A program made the translations under genes and the position numbers. From contig JAIUPH010000011.1 of the NCBI GenBank assembly GCA_020161065.1, positions 620,001 to 684,000 of the forward strand: a DNA stretch of 64,000 nt. The letters run 5' to 3'. Below the pieces are notes generated by a model. The model ran no database searches. It had not been told where the DNA came from and worked only from the letters and a program-made list of their open reading frames with translations. This DNA is from Pseudomonadota bacterium. GTDB lineage: Bacteria; Pseudomonadota; Gammaproteobacteria; Burkholderiales; Burkholderiaceae_C. Within the stretch, counting starts at the first letter, position 1. Each line of letters begins with the position of its first letter. Below, in pieces: positions 28,722-35,531 of this stretch.

Positions 28722-29707
28722 GGCAGCAGCACCGACGAGCCGGTGGTCTTGCGCGCTTCGAGGTCGCGGTGCGCCTGCGCCACCTCGGCCAGCGGGTAGC
28801 GCTGGTCGATGCGGATCTTCACCTGGCCGCTGCCGACCACCGCGAACAAGTCGTCGGCCATCGCCTGCGTGGCCTCGCGCGTGGCGATGTGCGTGAACAG
28901 CGTGGCCCGCGTCAGGTACAGCGAGCCCTTGGCGCCCAGCACGCCCGGCGCGAACGGCGGCACCGGCCCCGAGGCGTTGCCGAAGCTGGCCAGCAGCCCG
29001 AAGGGCCGCAGGCAGTTCAGGCTGCCTTCGAAGGTGTCTTTGCCGACGCTGTCGTAGACCACCTTGACGCCGCGGCCGCCGGTGATGTCCTTCACCCGCG
29101 CGACGAAGTCTTCCTTCGTGTAGTCGATGGCGTGCGCCGCGCCGTGTTCCAGCGCCAGTTGGCACTTGGCCGCCGAGCCGGCGGTGGCGATCAGCTGCAG
29201 CCCCAGCGCACGCGCCCACTGGCAGGCGATCAGCCCGACGCCGCCGGCCGCGGCATGGAACAGCACCGGGTCGCCCGGCTGCAGGCCTTCGACCGGCAGC
29301 GTCTTCTTCAGCAGGTATTGCGCCGTCAGTCCCTTGAGCATCATCCCCGCCGCGGTGTCGAAGGCGATGTTCTCGGGCAGCCGCACCACGGCCTTGGCCG
29401 GCATCACGCGCGCCTCGCTGTAGGCGCCGGGCGGGTTGCTGGCGTAGGCGGCGCGGTCGCCGGCTTGCAGGTGCGTGACGCCCTCGCCCACCGCCTCGAC
29501 GATGCCGGCGGCCTCCATCCCCAGCGTCAGCGGCAGCGCGTTCGGGTACAGGCCGGTGCGCTGGTAGACGTCGATGAAGTTGAGCCCGCAGGCCTGGTGG
29601 CGGATGCGGATCTCGCCCGTGCCGGGGTCGCCGACGGGCAGCTCGACGAGCCGCATCTTCTCGGGGCCGCCGAACTCGCTGATCTGGATGGCGCGCGCCA
29701 TGGCCAT
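28718..29707 (-). CDS. NADPH:quinone oxidoreductase-like zinc-independent MDR protein
   Basis: 329 residues. QOR family: GEIRIRHQACGLNFIDVYQR, LTLGMEAAGIVEAVGEGV, then the NADPH-binding FHAAAGGVGLIACQWARALG and VVYDSVGKDTFEGSLNCLRP. The zinc ligands of classical alcohol dehydrogenases are absent. I chose the ATG at 29707 because AGGAG stands six bases before it; an ATG at 29713 abuts that site. It reduces quinones or similar conjugated carbonyls using NADPH. It is translationally coupled to the downstream hydrolase (overlap of stop and start). Confidence 0.92.
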   Translation of the reverse strand: MAMARAIQISEFGGPEKMRLVELPVGDPGTGEIRIRHQACGLNFIDVYQRTGLYPNALPLTLGMEAAGIVEAVGEGVTHLQAGDRAAYASNPPGAYSEARVMPAKAVVRLPENIAFDTAAGMMLKGLTAQYLLKKTLPVEGLQPGDPVLFHAAAGGVGLIACQWARALGLQLIATAGSAAKCQLALEHGAAHAIDYTKEDFVARVKDITGGRGVKVVYDSVGKDTFEGSLNCLRPFGLLASFGNASGPVPPFAPGVLGAKGSLYLTRATLFTHIATREATQAMADDLFAVVGSGQVKIRIDQRYPLAEVAQAHRDLEARKTTGSSVLLP

Positions 29708-29750
29708 GGGCATCTCCTGTTCGGTGCAAGTCAGGCCGCGAGGTTAAGCC

Positions 29751-30086
29751 ATGGCACCATCGACCCTGTCGATGAAGCGTGTTCTGCAAGCTCCCAACCT
29801 CGCGCTGGCCACGCTGTGGGCCGACCAGCTCGGCGCCGCCGGCATCACGGCCAGCGTGCAGCGCGCCTACGCCAGCGGCATTGCCGGCGAACTGCCGCCC
29901 GACCAGTGCCTGCCCGAGGTGTGGGTGGCCGACGACGCGCAATGCGAGCCGGCGCGCGCGCTGCTGGCCGACTGGCAGCGCGCGCCGCACCGCCACTGGG
30001 CCTGCCCCGGCTGCGGCGAGATCGTCGACGGGCCGTTCGAGAGTTGCTGGAACTGCGGCGGGCCGATGCCGGCGCTCGATCGCTGA
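29751..30086 (+). CDS. DUF2007-type putative signal-transducing protein with C-terminal zinc ribbon
   Basis: 111 residues. The N-terminal ferredoxin-like DUF2007 region (about 8-75: MKRVLQAPNLALATLWADQL, PEVWVADDAQCEPARALLAD) is followed by a zinc ribbon with two CxxC knuckles (CPGCGEIV and CWNCGG). A role in protein or metal sensing is often proposed for the family; nothing here is specific. GAGG precedes the ATG at 29751. The gene is divergent from the quinone oxidoreductase and was convergent with the SDR gene before the IS inserted between them. Confidence 0.8.
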   Translation: MAPSTLSMKRVLQAPNLALATLWADQLGAAGITASVQRAYASGIAGELPPDQCLPEVWVADDAQCEPARALLADWQRAPHRHWACPGCGEIVDGPFESCWNCGGPMPALDR

Positions 30087-30107
30087 GCGGCGCTGAGGCC
30101 GGCCTAG

Positions 30108-32053
30108 ACCGAACTTTGACCAACGACCCTGCCGCAGAGCGAGCAGTGGTGCGGGTCTTCTTGATTTTGAGTGGTGAGTTTGTTGCCATGTAATTGAGGG
30201 TTTCTTCCCTTGTGTCGGATGGCAGTTTCGGCACCATGTCCTCGTGTACATCGAGACCATTCCCAACCGCACCTCACCGCCAGCGATCTTGCTGCGCGAG
30301 GGTTATCGCGAAGGCGGCAAGGTGTGCAAACGCACGCTGGCCAACCTCTCGAGCTGGGACCCGCAACTGGTCGAGCACTTTCGCATCCTTCTCAAGGGCG
30401 GCGTGGCGGTGGAGTCGGCCACCGCGGTGTTGAGCATCGAGCGCGCACTGCCGCATGGCCACGTCGCTGCGGCGCTGGGTGCAGCGCGCGGCTCGGGCTG
30501 TGCGCTGTGGTTCGGCTCGGCGCCCAAGGAACTGCAGCCCGTGCTGCAGGCCATGCTGGTGGCTCGGCTTATCGATCCGGCCTCGAAGCTGGCCACGCAC
30601 CGTGCACTGCACGACGACACGGCCACCTCCTCGCTGGGCCGAGTGCTGGGCGTGGGCCAATGCAGCGCCGACGATCTGTACCGGGCGTTGGACTGGCTGC
30701 ACGGCGCGCAAGCCGGCATCGAGCGGCGCCTTGCTCGTCAGCACCTGGTGGGCTCTACGCTGGTGCTCTACGACTTGAGCTCGACCTGGCTGACCGGGCG
30801 TTGCTGCGAGTCGGCCGCGCGCGGGCATTCGCGCGACGGCAAGCGCGACGACCCGCAAATCGTCTTCGGCCTGGTGTGCACGACGCAAGGCTGTCCAATC
30901 TCGGTGGAGGTGTTCAAGGGCAACACAGCCGACCCTGCCACGATGGCCAGCCAGGTCAGCAAGCTCAAGGAACGTTTCGGCATCGAGCGCATTGCCTGGG
31001 CCGGCGATCGGGGCATGCTGACCTCGGCGCGCATCGAGCAGGTGCTCAAGCCCCAGGGCATGGACTGGGTGAGTTCCTTGCGCGCGCCGCAGATTGCGCA
31101 ACTGGCCGCCGAGCACGGGCCCTTTCAGCCCTCGCTGTTCGATGAGCGCAATCTGCTGGAGTTGACCAGCGAGCACTTCCCCGGCGAGCGCTTGGTGGTG
31201 TGCCGCAACCCCTTGCTGGCCCAGGAGCGCGCGCGCAAGCGGCTGGAGTTGCTGGCGGCTACCGAGGCGGATCTCGCAAGAATTGCTGCGGCCACACAGC
31301 GTGCGCGCAGGCCGCTGCGCGGCGAGCTGGCCATCGCGCTGCGCGTGGGCCGCGTGATCGATCGCTTCCACATGGCCAAGCACCTGTTGCTCAGGCTCAC
31401 CGATACCAGCCTGAGTTGGACCCGCGAGGACGAGGCCATCGCGGCCGAGGCGGCGCTCGATGGGCTGTACGTGATCCGCACCAGCGTGCCCGCAGACAAG
31501 CTCGATGCCTGCGCGACGGTGGCCGCCTACAAGAGCCTGGCCCACGTCGAGCGAGCCTTCCGTTCGATGAAGACGGTCGACCTGAACGTGCGTCCGGTCT
31601 TCCACTACAGCGCGCCGCGTGTGCGCGCGCATGTGTTCCTGTGCATGCTGGCCTATTACGTGGAGTGGCACATGCGCCAGCGCCTGAAGCCCATGCTGTT
31701 CGACGACGAGCACCTGGCCGAGGCCAGCGCGCACCGTGCGTCGCCGGTGGTCAAGGCCTTGCGGTCCGAACACGCCAAGGCCAAGGATGCGAGCAAGACG
31801 GCCGACGATGGCTTGCCCTTGCACAGCTTCAGATCGCTGCTCAAGGACCTCGCAACGCTGACCTACAACATCGCCCGCACGGCGGCCAACCCCAACGCGA
31901 CCATCGCTATCACCGCGCGTCCCACACCGATCCAGGCCAAAGCCTTCGAACTGCTCGGCCTCAGCCCGAACTGTTCCCAGTAAATCCCACTCGCCAAACC
32001 CGCAATCCTTGCGGCATCAGGCACTTACGCGCGATAAGGCGTCAAAGTTCGGC
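30108..32053 (+). mobile_element. IS1634-like insertion sequence, complete, 1,946 bp
   Basis: Terminal inverted repeats: the left end begins ACCGAACTTTGAC (30108-30120) and the right end is GTCAAAGTTCGGC (32041-32053); they match over 12 of 13 positions. CTAG flanks both ends (30104-30107 and 32054-32057), as expected of a target duplication. A single transposase gene fills the element. Base composition and codon use are slightly less GC-biased than in the neighbours. The right-hand CTAG supplies the TAG stop of the SDR gene, so the insertion did not change the SDR protein. The intact transposase and ends suggest a recent event. Confidence 0.88.
30244..31983 (+). CDS. IS1634-family (IS4-group) DDE transposase
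   Basis: 579 residues, GTG start at 30244. The DDE elements are visible: LVLYDLSSTWLTG for the first Asp, ERIAWAGDRGMLTS for the second, and the C-terminal YKSLAHVERAFRSMKTVDLN carrying the Glu of the Y-R-E-K signature. An upstream HTH-like region and the beta-rich insertion IFGL-type VFGLVCTTQGCPISVEVFKG are characteristic of IS1634 transposases. No frameshift or early stop is seen, so the element may be active. Confidence 0.92.
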   Translation: MYIETIPNRTSPPAILLREGYREGGKVCKRTLANLSSWDPQLVEHFRILLKGGVAVESATAVLSIERALPHGHVAAALGAARGSGCALWFGSAPKELQPVLQAMLVARLIDPASKLATHRALHDDTATSSLGRVLGVGQCSADDLYRALDWLHGAQAGIERRLARQHLVGSTLVLYDLSSTWLTGRCCESAARGHSRDGKRDDPQIVFGLVCTTQGCPISVEVFKGNTADPATMASQVSKLKERFGIERIAWAGDRGMLTSARIEQVLKPQGMDWVSSLRAPQIAQLAAEHGPFQPSLFDERNLLELTSEHFPGERLVVCRNPLLAQERARKRLELLAATEADLARIAAATQRARRPLRGELAIALRVGRVIDRFHMAKHLLLRLTDTSLSWTREDEAIAAEAALDGLYVIRTSVPADKLDACATVAAYKSLAHVERAFRSMKTVDLNVRPVFHYSAPRVRAHVFLCMLAYYVEWHMRQRLKPMLFDDEHLAEASAHRASPVVKALRSEHAKAKDASKTADDGLPLHSFRSLLKDLATLTYNIARTAANPNATIAITARPTPIQAKAFELLGLSPNCSQ

Positions 32054-32842
32054 CTAGAACGTGCCCGGGTAGCTGCCGCCGTCGATCAGCACGTTCTGCC
32101 CGGTCAGGTAGCCGGCCTGCGCGCTGCACAGGAAGGCGCAGGTGGCGCCGAACTCCGCGGCCGTGCCCAGGCGCCGTGCCGGCAAGCCGGCGGCGCGGCC
32201 GGCGACGATCTCGTCCACGCTTTGGCCGGTCTTGGCCGCCGTGCCCTTGGCCATGCCGCGCACGCGGTCGGTGTCGAACACGCCGGGCAGCAGGTTGTTG
32301 ATGGTGACGTTGCGCGAGGCCACGCGCACCTGCCGCGCCAGCCCGGCGACGAAGCCCGTGAGCCCGCTGCGCGCGCCGTTGGACAGGCCCAGCACGTCGA
32401 TCGGCGCTTTCACCGCGCCGCTGGTGATGTTGACGATGCGCCCGAAGCCGCGCTCGGCCATGCCGTCGATCGTGGCCTTGATCAGCTCGATCGGCGCCAG
32501 CATGTTGGCGTCGACCGCCTTGATCCAGTCGTCGCGCGTCCAGTCGCGAAAGTCGCCCGGCGGCGGCCCGCCGGCGTTGTTGACGAGGATGTCCACCTGC
32601 GGACAAGCCGCCAGCGCCGCGGCGCGGCCTTCGGGCGTGGTGATGTCGCCGGCCACCGCGCGCACCTGCACCGCCGGGTTCAGCGCGCGCAGTTCGGCGG
32701 CGGTGGCCTGCAGCGCCTCGGCGCCGCGCGCGGTGATCACCACGTGCACGCCCTCTTCCACCAGCGCCTGCGCGCAACCCTTGCCCAGGCCCTTGCTGGC
32801 GGCGCAGACCAGGGCCCATTTGCCTTCGATGCCGAGATTCAT
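32054..32842 (-). CDS. SDR-family oxidoreductase with atypical active site
   Basis: 262 residues. Rossmann start GKWALVCAASKGLGKGCAQA, then DILVNNAGGPPPGDF and the C-terminal YLTGQNVLIDGGSYPGTF. In place of the catalytic Y-x3-K the sequence reads LGLSNGARSGLTGF, so the usual Tyr is missing and the Lys is Arg. The conserved-looking SNGARSGLTG block suggests a distinct subgroup rather than damage. The stop codon lies in the duplicated CTAG at the IS edge. Activity as a dehydrogenase is therefore uncertain. Confidence 0.85.
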   Translation of the reverse strand: MNLGIEGKWALVCAASKGLGKGCAQALVEEGVHVVITARGAEALQATAAELRALNPAVQVRAVAGDITTPEGRAAALAACPQVDILVNNAGGPPPGDFRDWTRDDWIKAVDANMLAPIELIKATIDGMAERGFGRIVNITSGAVKAPIDVLGLSNGARSGLTGFVAGLARQVRVASRNVTINNLLPGVFDTDRVRGMAKGTAAKTGQSVDEIVAGRAAGLPARRLGTAAEFGATCAFLCSAQAGYLTGQNVLIDGGSYPGTF

Positions 32843-32923
32843 GTTCGGGTCGTCCTTTCCGTCCTTTGATTCCTCAGCCGCGCCGGAACGCTGCCGCGGG
32901 TTTGCCGAGGGGCATGTCCGGCG

Positions 32924-33367
32924 TCAGTTGGGCTTGGCAATGAAGCCGGTCTTGCCTTCTCGGCTGAATCCGGCACCTTCATAGAACCGCAGGGTGGCGT
33001 CGTCCTTGCGTCCCGTGAGCAACATGACCTTGTAGCAGCCGCCGGCCCAGGCGAATGCGAGCGCCTCCTGAAGCAGGCGGCGGCCCCAGCCCTTGCCTCT
33101 GAACGACGCGTGCGTGACGACGTTCTCGATGACGCCGTAGGGACGGCAGGCCCGTGTGAGGTTCGGGACCAGCGTGATCGTGCAACCGGCAACCAGGCGT
33201 TCGTTCTCATAACCACCGAAGTAGCGGATCCTGGGGTTGTCGAGCGCCTCCTTCCACACGGCCTCGACCTGCGCTCGATCGGGAAGCGGCAGATCCTGCT
33301 CGTGCAGGTGCGCGTACAGCCGCAACAGGGCGTCGAGATCCGATGCCTGAAGCTCGCGGACGTGCAC
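32924..33367 (-). CDS. GNAT-family N-acetyltransferase
   Basis: 147 residues. MHVRELQASDLDALLRLYAH opens the fold, NVVTHASFRGKGWGRRLLQE is motif A with the acetyl-CoA-binding R-G-K-G-W-G, and KVMLLTGRKDDATLRFYEGA with GF is motif B. The acceptor cannot be predicted. The start is an ATG at 33367. It lies between the SDR and the toxin/antitoxin-like pair, with no sign of coupling to either. Codon use is a little less biased than in the core genes around, so this small region may be acquired. Confidence 0.88.
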   Translation of the reverse strand: MHVRELQASDLDALLRLYAHLHEQDLPLPDRAQVEAVWKEALDNPRIRYFGGYENERLVAGCTITLVPNLTRACRPYGVIENVVTHASFRGKGWGRRLLQEALAFAWAGGCYKVMLLTGRKDDATLRFYEGAGFSREGKTGFIAKPN

Positions 33368-33415
33368 GCTAGGCGCCCAAGGTCTGGAGAGTCGTTCCGC
33401 CCGGCGCGCCCGAGG

Positions 33416-33655
33416 TCAGCTCGCTGCCTCGACGAACGCAGCAACCGGCACCGGCCGTGGCGTTGCAACGGACCCGCGCAGCGCCTTGATGCGCTCGACT
33501 TCGTGCATCGTCTGCGCGGTGAAGTACGAGGCGCCGCAGGCCGGGCACGACCACATTGGGATGTTCTCGATCACCAGCAGGCCGCTGCCCTTGCCGTAGC
33601 TCCGGGTCACGCGCTTGCGCTGAACCTGCCCGCTCCCGCAAGACTCGCACCGCAC
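33416..33655 (-). CDS. YgiT/MqsA-type zinc-finger antitoxin-like protein
   Basis: 79 residues with a GTG start one base after the DUF4258 stop. Two CxxC knuckles (CESCGSG and CPACGASYF, about residues 3-6 and 37-40) make the YgiT-type zinc finger that forms the N-terminal domain of MqsA. The downstream part (HEVERIKALRGS) is short, so no full HTH domain is present. Paired with DUF4258 it resembles a type II toxin-antitoxin module, antitoxin second. Whether it represses its own promoter without an HTH is unclear. Confidence 0.78.
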   Translation of the reverse strand: MRCESCGSGQVQRKRVTRSYGKGSGLLVIENIPMWSCPACGASYFTAQTMHEVERIKALRGSVATPRPVPVAAFVEAAS

Positions 33656-33656
33656 T

Positions 33657-33938
33657 TCAGCAGACGTAGACGGTGATGACGACGAGCTTCCCGCCACGGC
33701 CGACCTTGACGACGGCCTCCGCGGCTTGACCGTCAAGCGTGTGTCCGCGGATGACGCACTTGACTTCGCGCGTGGACTTGTCGCGCTGGCGCTCGACGAC
33801 TTGACCCGTGAGGATGATGTTTTCGAGGTCGAAGACCGAGAGCTTGTCATCTTCAAGTTCATCAGCAGCGTGGGTGGAGACGACGTAGCTGAGCGTCCGG
33901 ATCAGATGGCGGAGGTGGCTGATCGACACCTGGGTCAT
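33657..33938 (-). CDS. DUF4258-family (MqsR-like RelE-superfamily) putative toxin
   Basis: 93 residues from ATG 33938 (a TTG two codons earlier is possible). The sequence THAADELEDDKLSVFDLENI, GQVVERQRDKSTREVKCVIR and VVKVGRGGKLVVITVYVC matches DUF4258, small proteins with a RelE-like fold, often mRNA interferase-like. His-x-x-Asp-Glu near residue 25 and the Arg/Lys-rich strand are typical. It is coupled to the zinc-finger gene with a 1-bp gap. No strong Shine-Dalgarno site is seen. Confidence 0.75.
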   Translation of the reverse strand: MTQVSISHLRHLIRTLSYVVSTHAADELEDDKLSVFDLENIILTGQVVERQRDKSTREVKCVIRGHTLDGQAAEAVVKVGRGGKLVVITVYVC

Positions 33939-33954
33939 GCGCAAGTGTAGTAGT

Positions 33955-33980
33955 CAGCTCGCTTCGTGAGCTCGCTTCGT
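33955..33980. repeat. 13-bp tandem repeat upstream of the toxin/antitoxin-like pair
   Basis: CAGCTCGCTTCGT (33955-33967) is followed at once by GAGCTCGCTTCGT (33968-33980), then by a third partial CAGCTC. It lies 17-42 bases before the DUF4258 start, where an operator or promoter would be, and contains the palindrome GAGCTC. Confidence 0.55.
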
Positions 33981-34036
33981 CAGCTCTCTGTCGCCGGAAG
34001 ACTGCCGACGCTTGCCTGCAGCGGTCCCCGCAACGG

Positions 34037-34417
34037 CTACAAGCTGCCCGACGATCGCATGCCTTCGAGCCGCAGCGCCAGAGCCTGCTCCAGTTCGCCG
34101 AGCTGCTGCAGCAGCGCCTTGCGCTCGCCGTCGGATGCGCAGCCGGCAACCTGCTCGCGCAGCCGGGCGCGGCGCTGGAACAGCTCCAGTTCGGGCGGCG
34201 GCACGCCGGCGTTCTTCAGGATCTTGAACGGCAGCCTGAACTCGGCCGGCGTCTCGGCCCAGCCGGCGGCTTCGGCCAGCGGGCGGCCGAAGCTCTCGGC
34301 ACTGCGCAACTCGCCCGAGCGCAAGGCCTGGTCGAGATGCTCGGCGATCAGTTCGTCCTGCGAACGGATCGCGGCATCGCGCTGCTGGCGGCGGTCGGAA
34401 TCAAGCGGTGACGGCAT
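34037..34417 (-). CDS. DUF1992 (DnaJ homologue subfamily C member 28-like) protein
   Basis: 126 residues. The DUF1992 core SQDELIAEHLDQALRSGELR, then FGRPLAEAAGWAETPAEFRL and FKILKNAGVPPPELELFQRR, is nearly complete; no J-domain is present, as usual in bacteria. A predicted helical C-terminus (RARLREQVAGCASDGERKAL) follows. Function unknown; stand-alone bacterial members are common. Start ATG 34417. Confidence 0.82.
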   Translation of the reverse strand: MPSPLDSDRRQQRDAAIRSQDELIAEHLDQALRSGELRSAESFGRPLAEAAGWAETPAEFRLPFKILKNAGVPPPELELFQRRARLREQVAGCASDGERKALLQQLGELEQALALRLEGMRSSGSL

Positions 34418-34435
34418 GGTGGCCTCGGCTCGCGG

Positions 34436-34615
34436 TCACGCCGGCCGCCGGGCCAGCAGCGCCCACACGCCGGCGGCCGCCACCAGCGGCCCATGCGCGC
34501 GCCGGCGCTGCGCGATCGAATCGCTGATGACCGTCAGGATGGTCGGCCCGGGAATGACCAGCAGCACCGCGGATGCGGCGACGAAGGCAAGCCAGAGCTC
34601 GAGGGGCTGCGTCAT
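34436..34615 (-). pseudogene. Collapsed LysE/RhtB-family exporter gene (59 codons left)
   Basis: An ATG at 34615 opens a 59-codon frame, too short for a normal exporter. The first 42 residues, MTQPLELWLAFVAASAVLLV then IPGPTILTVISDSIAQRRRA, are the N-terminus of a LysE/RhtB transporter. They run straight into LVAAAGVWALLARRPA, which looks like the C-terminal end of the same family. About 150 residues in between are absent while the frame is kept. This points to an internal in-frame deletion. The product could be at most one or two membrane helices. Confidence 0.65.
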
Positions 34616-34643
34616 CTTCCGTCTCCTTGGGATCAGGGGCTGC

Positions 34644-35531
34644 CTACCGCGCCCTCGCCAGCAGCCAGATCCCCGCCAGCACCAGCGCCGTGCCGGCGAT
34701 GATCCACGAATTGAAGGGTTCGCCGAGGATCAGCACGCCCATGACGATGGTCGACAGCGGGCCGATCATGCCGGTCTGCGCCGCCATCACGGCGCCGATG
34801 CGCTCGACGGCCATCATCACCATCAGCACCGGCGCCACGGTGCAGGCGGTGGCGTTGAGCAGCGAGAGCCAGATCACCGGCTCGGCCACCACCGCCGCCG
34901 ACAGCGGCCGCAGCAGCACGAACTGCAGCAGGCACAAGGCGCAGGCGACGCTGGAGGCCAGGCCGGTCAGGCGCAAAGCGCCCAGGCGCCGCACCTCGGC
35001 GCCGCTGTAGACCAGGTACAGCGCATAGCTCACCGCGCTGCCGAAGACCAGCGCCGCGCCCAGCGCGGCGTCGGGGCCGGCGAAGCGCAGCTCGTGGCCG
35101 AAGACCAGCGCCACGCCGGCATAACTGACGGCCAGCGCGGACAGCCGGCGAGCCGAGACGCGCTGCCCGTGCAGCAGCACGCCCAGCAGCAGCACGAGCG
35201 TGGGGTTGAGGTAGAGGATCAGCCGCTCCAGGCTGGCGCTGATGTACTGCAGCCCGGCAAAGTCGAGGAAGCTGGCCAGGTAGTAGCCGCTGAAGCCCAG
35301 GCCGAATACCAGCGCCGCGTCGCGCCGGGTCAGCGGAGGCCGGCCGCGGCCGCCCCACCAGGCGATCAGCAGGAACAGCGGCAGCGCGAACAGCATGCGG
35401 TACATGATCAGCGTGACCGCGTCCACGCCGTAGCGGTAGGCCAGCTTGACGATGATGGCCTTGCCGGAGAAGGCGACCGAGCCGGCCGCGGCCAGCGCCA
35501 GGCCGGGCCAGGCCTTGGCCGGCGCGCTCAA
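34644..35531 (-). CDS. EamA-type (DMT superfamily) exporter
   Basis: 295 residues, ten predicted membrane helices arranged as two EamA repeats (about 10-140 and 155-290). Landmarks: AAAGSVAFSGKAIIVKLAYR, ISASLERLILYLNPTLVLLL (the usual P near the end of repeat 1), YALYLVYSGAEV, IVMGVLILGEPFNSWIIAGT. Start is TTG at 35531, which overlaps the stop of the preceding gamma-glutamyltransferase gene (TTGA), so the two are coupled. Such permeases export amino acids or metabolites; the substrate is not evident. Confidence 0.9.
   Translation of the reverse strand: MSAPAKAWPGLALAAAGSVAFSGKAIIVKLAYRYGVDAVTLIMYRMLFALPLFLLIAWWGGRGRPPLTRRDAALVFGLGFSGYYLASFLDFAGLQYISASLERLILYLNPTLVLLLGVLLHGQRVSARRLSALAVSYAGVALVFGHELRFAGPDAALGAALVFGSAVSYALYLVYSGAEVRRLGALRLTGLASSVACALCLLQFVLLRPLSAAVVAEPVIWLSLLNATACTVAPVLMVMMAVERIGAVMAAQTGMIGPLSTIVMGVLILGEPFNSWIIAGTALVLAGIWLLARAR

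Noticed and set aside
28722-30272. Extension of the hydrolase frame upstream across the quinone oxidoreductase
   Set aside because: It is an out-of-frame shadow of the oxidoreductase and zinc-ribbon genes without domain signals.
33945-34036. Toxin gene extended upstream to include the tandem repeat
   Set aside because: The frame has a stop just before the TTG at 33944 and no start in the repeat.
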